Source: Acanthochlamys bracteata
Lineage: Eukaryota; Streptophyta; Magnoliopsida; Pandanales; Velloziaceae
NCBI GenBank assembly: GCA_019914995.1
Contig: CM034145.1
Location: forward strand, 3,727,262-3,791,261
DNA length: 64,000 bases
Reading direction: 5' to 3'
Part shown: positions 62,401 to 64,000 of the stretch, in pieces
How positions within the stretch are numbered: the first letter of the stretch is position 1
Layout of the letters: each line of letters starts with the position of its first letter
The notes under the pieces: model-generated
Told to the model about the DNA's origin: nothing
Databases searched by the model: none
The model's input: the letters and a program-made list of their open reading frames with translations, nothing else
Made by a program: the position numbers and the translations under genes

Positions 62401-64000
62401 TCTTTTCCTCACCCGTTCGCTCTGCTCTCACGATCGTCTTCACCCCAACCGTTATCAACCTCTCGCGCCGATCGTATCAGTTTCTTCTTCTGGCGTCCTT
62501 ATTCCACCGCCGTTCATCCTACTGCCATCAATTTTGTAAAATCTTGCTCGCCGGCGCGTCGGGCCGAAACCTTAAATCAATCGGAATTAGAGAGACGCCG
62601 GAGATGAATGTTTTTGAACAAAATAAGGTACAATTTGTGTAGTTATTGGTGTTTTCTTAATTTGTTCTACTTCATTTGAATTTGTTGTTCATAATGATAT
62701 GGTCCTCTTTTGCTAGGACATCTATGTTTCCAAATCTTGTCTTCTGTTTTCAAACAGTGCTTGTAGGGTTTTTTGCTGTCAATTTGATAATGAAGTTTGC
62801 ATTCTTATCTTGATTCGAAGAAAATCTATGTTGTTGGTACTTGTTCAATTCATGTAACTTGTGTGCTTCCCATGTGCATCCCTATAACAACTACACATCA
62901 ATTGACATAAGCAACACACCCTCATGTTCTTCAAGCTGTATGTGGTTCTATCACTTGGCCCTTACTATATATCTTTGTTAGCTGTTGTAGAATTTTAATC
63001 TTGGAATGAAAGATAAAACTCTTGCTAGGTGATGTATGGTTATAGGTTAGGTCTAATTATCTTTACAGGTGTATGGAAGAATTATGAGATCTCTTCTAGA
63101 CTTTGTAGTATAATATTTTTTTCTTTTGTGCTTCTACTATGTATTTTATTTCAACCTTACTAGAACTATGCATTTTTCTTTATTGTTCATTTCTCTGCCA
63201 TGATCTTAGTTATGCTTATATACGAGTTGTAGCGTTTGTACACTTGTTTTCATTTAGAAACTCTGGCCGTAAGAAGTAGGAAGCTTTTTATGGTTAACTT
63301 TGCTGATTTGTTAATTCTCACAAGACTCCTAATTTCCTTCATGTTGAAAATCTAGGATTTATCAACTTACAAATTATTTAGAGTGGTATAGAAACTTCAT
63401 TTTAATAAGCTCATCATTTAATTGTCAGTTAAAAATGTTAATCGATTGCAGTTTGGAGGCACTTTATGTTTGTTTATTCATACGACTTTAATAAATTCTC
63501 TGCAGGCTGTTGTTGGATGTTGTGAACTCACTGCCATGCATTTTATGTGAGATTATGCTTTAGTTTTAGACATTTTAACCAATTTTTTTGATGAAAAGGC
63601 CCATTTTAGTAGTGTTTAATCTGACTTTACATTTCAGACATTTTATTGCTTAAACTAGACTCAAATCTTTTATTAATGCATCGCTTCTTTAGCCTCACAT
63701 GTGCTTGGAAGAAGCAATTGTTTTTCCCTTATATTTAAAATGAACATGTTTAGATTTTAGCAATGCTTATATATAACAACTATGTGCATCCACTATCCAT
63801 GCCTATGTTTTCATGTAAAACTACTTGCAAGAATGCTTCCCAGAGCTCTTGTGTCCCAACAGCAGCAAGGCATCCAGCACACTCAACCTCCAGGTTTAAA
63901 ATCAAATGCATTTTCCTTCAACGTCCCTCTGCTAGTGCCAGCAAAGCATAGATACTACCCATCAATGGACCCTTAGAGAATAGGAGCTATTGTTCAAACT
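62401..64000 (+). other. Possible 5' end of a gene running off the right edge
   Basis: A CT- and GC-richer stretch at 62400-62600 looks like a leader. It is followed by an ATG at 62604 (MNVFEQNK) and a GT donor (AAG/GTACAA). About 1.2 kb of T-rich, intron-like sequence follows. A possible second exon begins near 63830 after CTTGCAAG and contains a glutamine-rich reading (LVSQQQQGIQHTQPPG). Frames do not join cleanly in the phase I tried, and I do not recognise a family. The gene model is weak. Confidence 0.3.

Overview
This is nuclear DNA from a plant, most likely a eudicot. The evidence is very AT-rich spacers, many short AT-rich MITEs, Ty1/copia and Ty3/gypsy (chromovirus-type) retroelement fossils, a FAR1-type Mutator element, and fragments of plant genes: light-harvesting chlorophyll-binding protein, plastid ribosomal protein L4, plastid ClpP and an SKIP2/VIER-type F-box protein. 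I cannot fix the species. No tRNA, rRNA or CRISPR array was seen.

Layout. 1-6.3 kb: left-edge copia fossil with its LTR, a 543-bp TRIM with 120-bp LTRs, and a copia scrap. 8.9-10.5 kb: the only recognisable host gene that looks whole, a two-exon membrane-anchored SPRY-domain protein on the minus strand. 12.8-23 kb: a graveyard of gypsy (minus) and copia (plus) remnants with a Tourist-like MITE. 23.7 kb and 43.8 kb: two minus-strand copies of a small, unrecognised, apparently conserved protein. 24.8-29.6 kb: an old copia element with both LTRs. 30.3 kb: two exons resembling the C-terminus of APC5. 33-41 kb: a TIR element, then a DCC-family thiol-disulfide oxidoreductase pseudogene whose intron holds a fairly young Reina-like gypsy element. 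42.5-48.7 kb: a TIR element with 10-bp flanking repeats and long MITE-rich spacers. 48.9-50 kb: a broken LHCB1 gene beside an F-box fragment on the other strand. 51.6-58 kb: a 6-kb FAR1-type MULE with 333-335-bp TIRs, sitting in the TA-rich centre of an older palindrome. 58.7-61.3 kb: two tandem broken copies of plastid RPL4 followed by a ClpP last exon. 62.2-64 kb: a possible new gene start running off the window.

How it fits together. The intact coding capacity is small: the SPRY gene and the two small paralogues. Most of the rest is gene debris and transposons. The most unusual aspects are the small two-copy protein family whose differences fall mostly at synonymous positions, the concentration of host-gene fragments at 48.9-62 kb with similar short leader sequences next to several of them, and the nesting of the MULE in an older inverted repeat.
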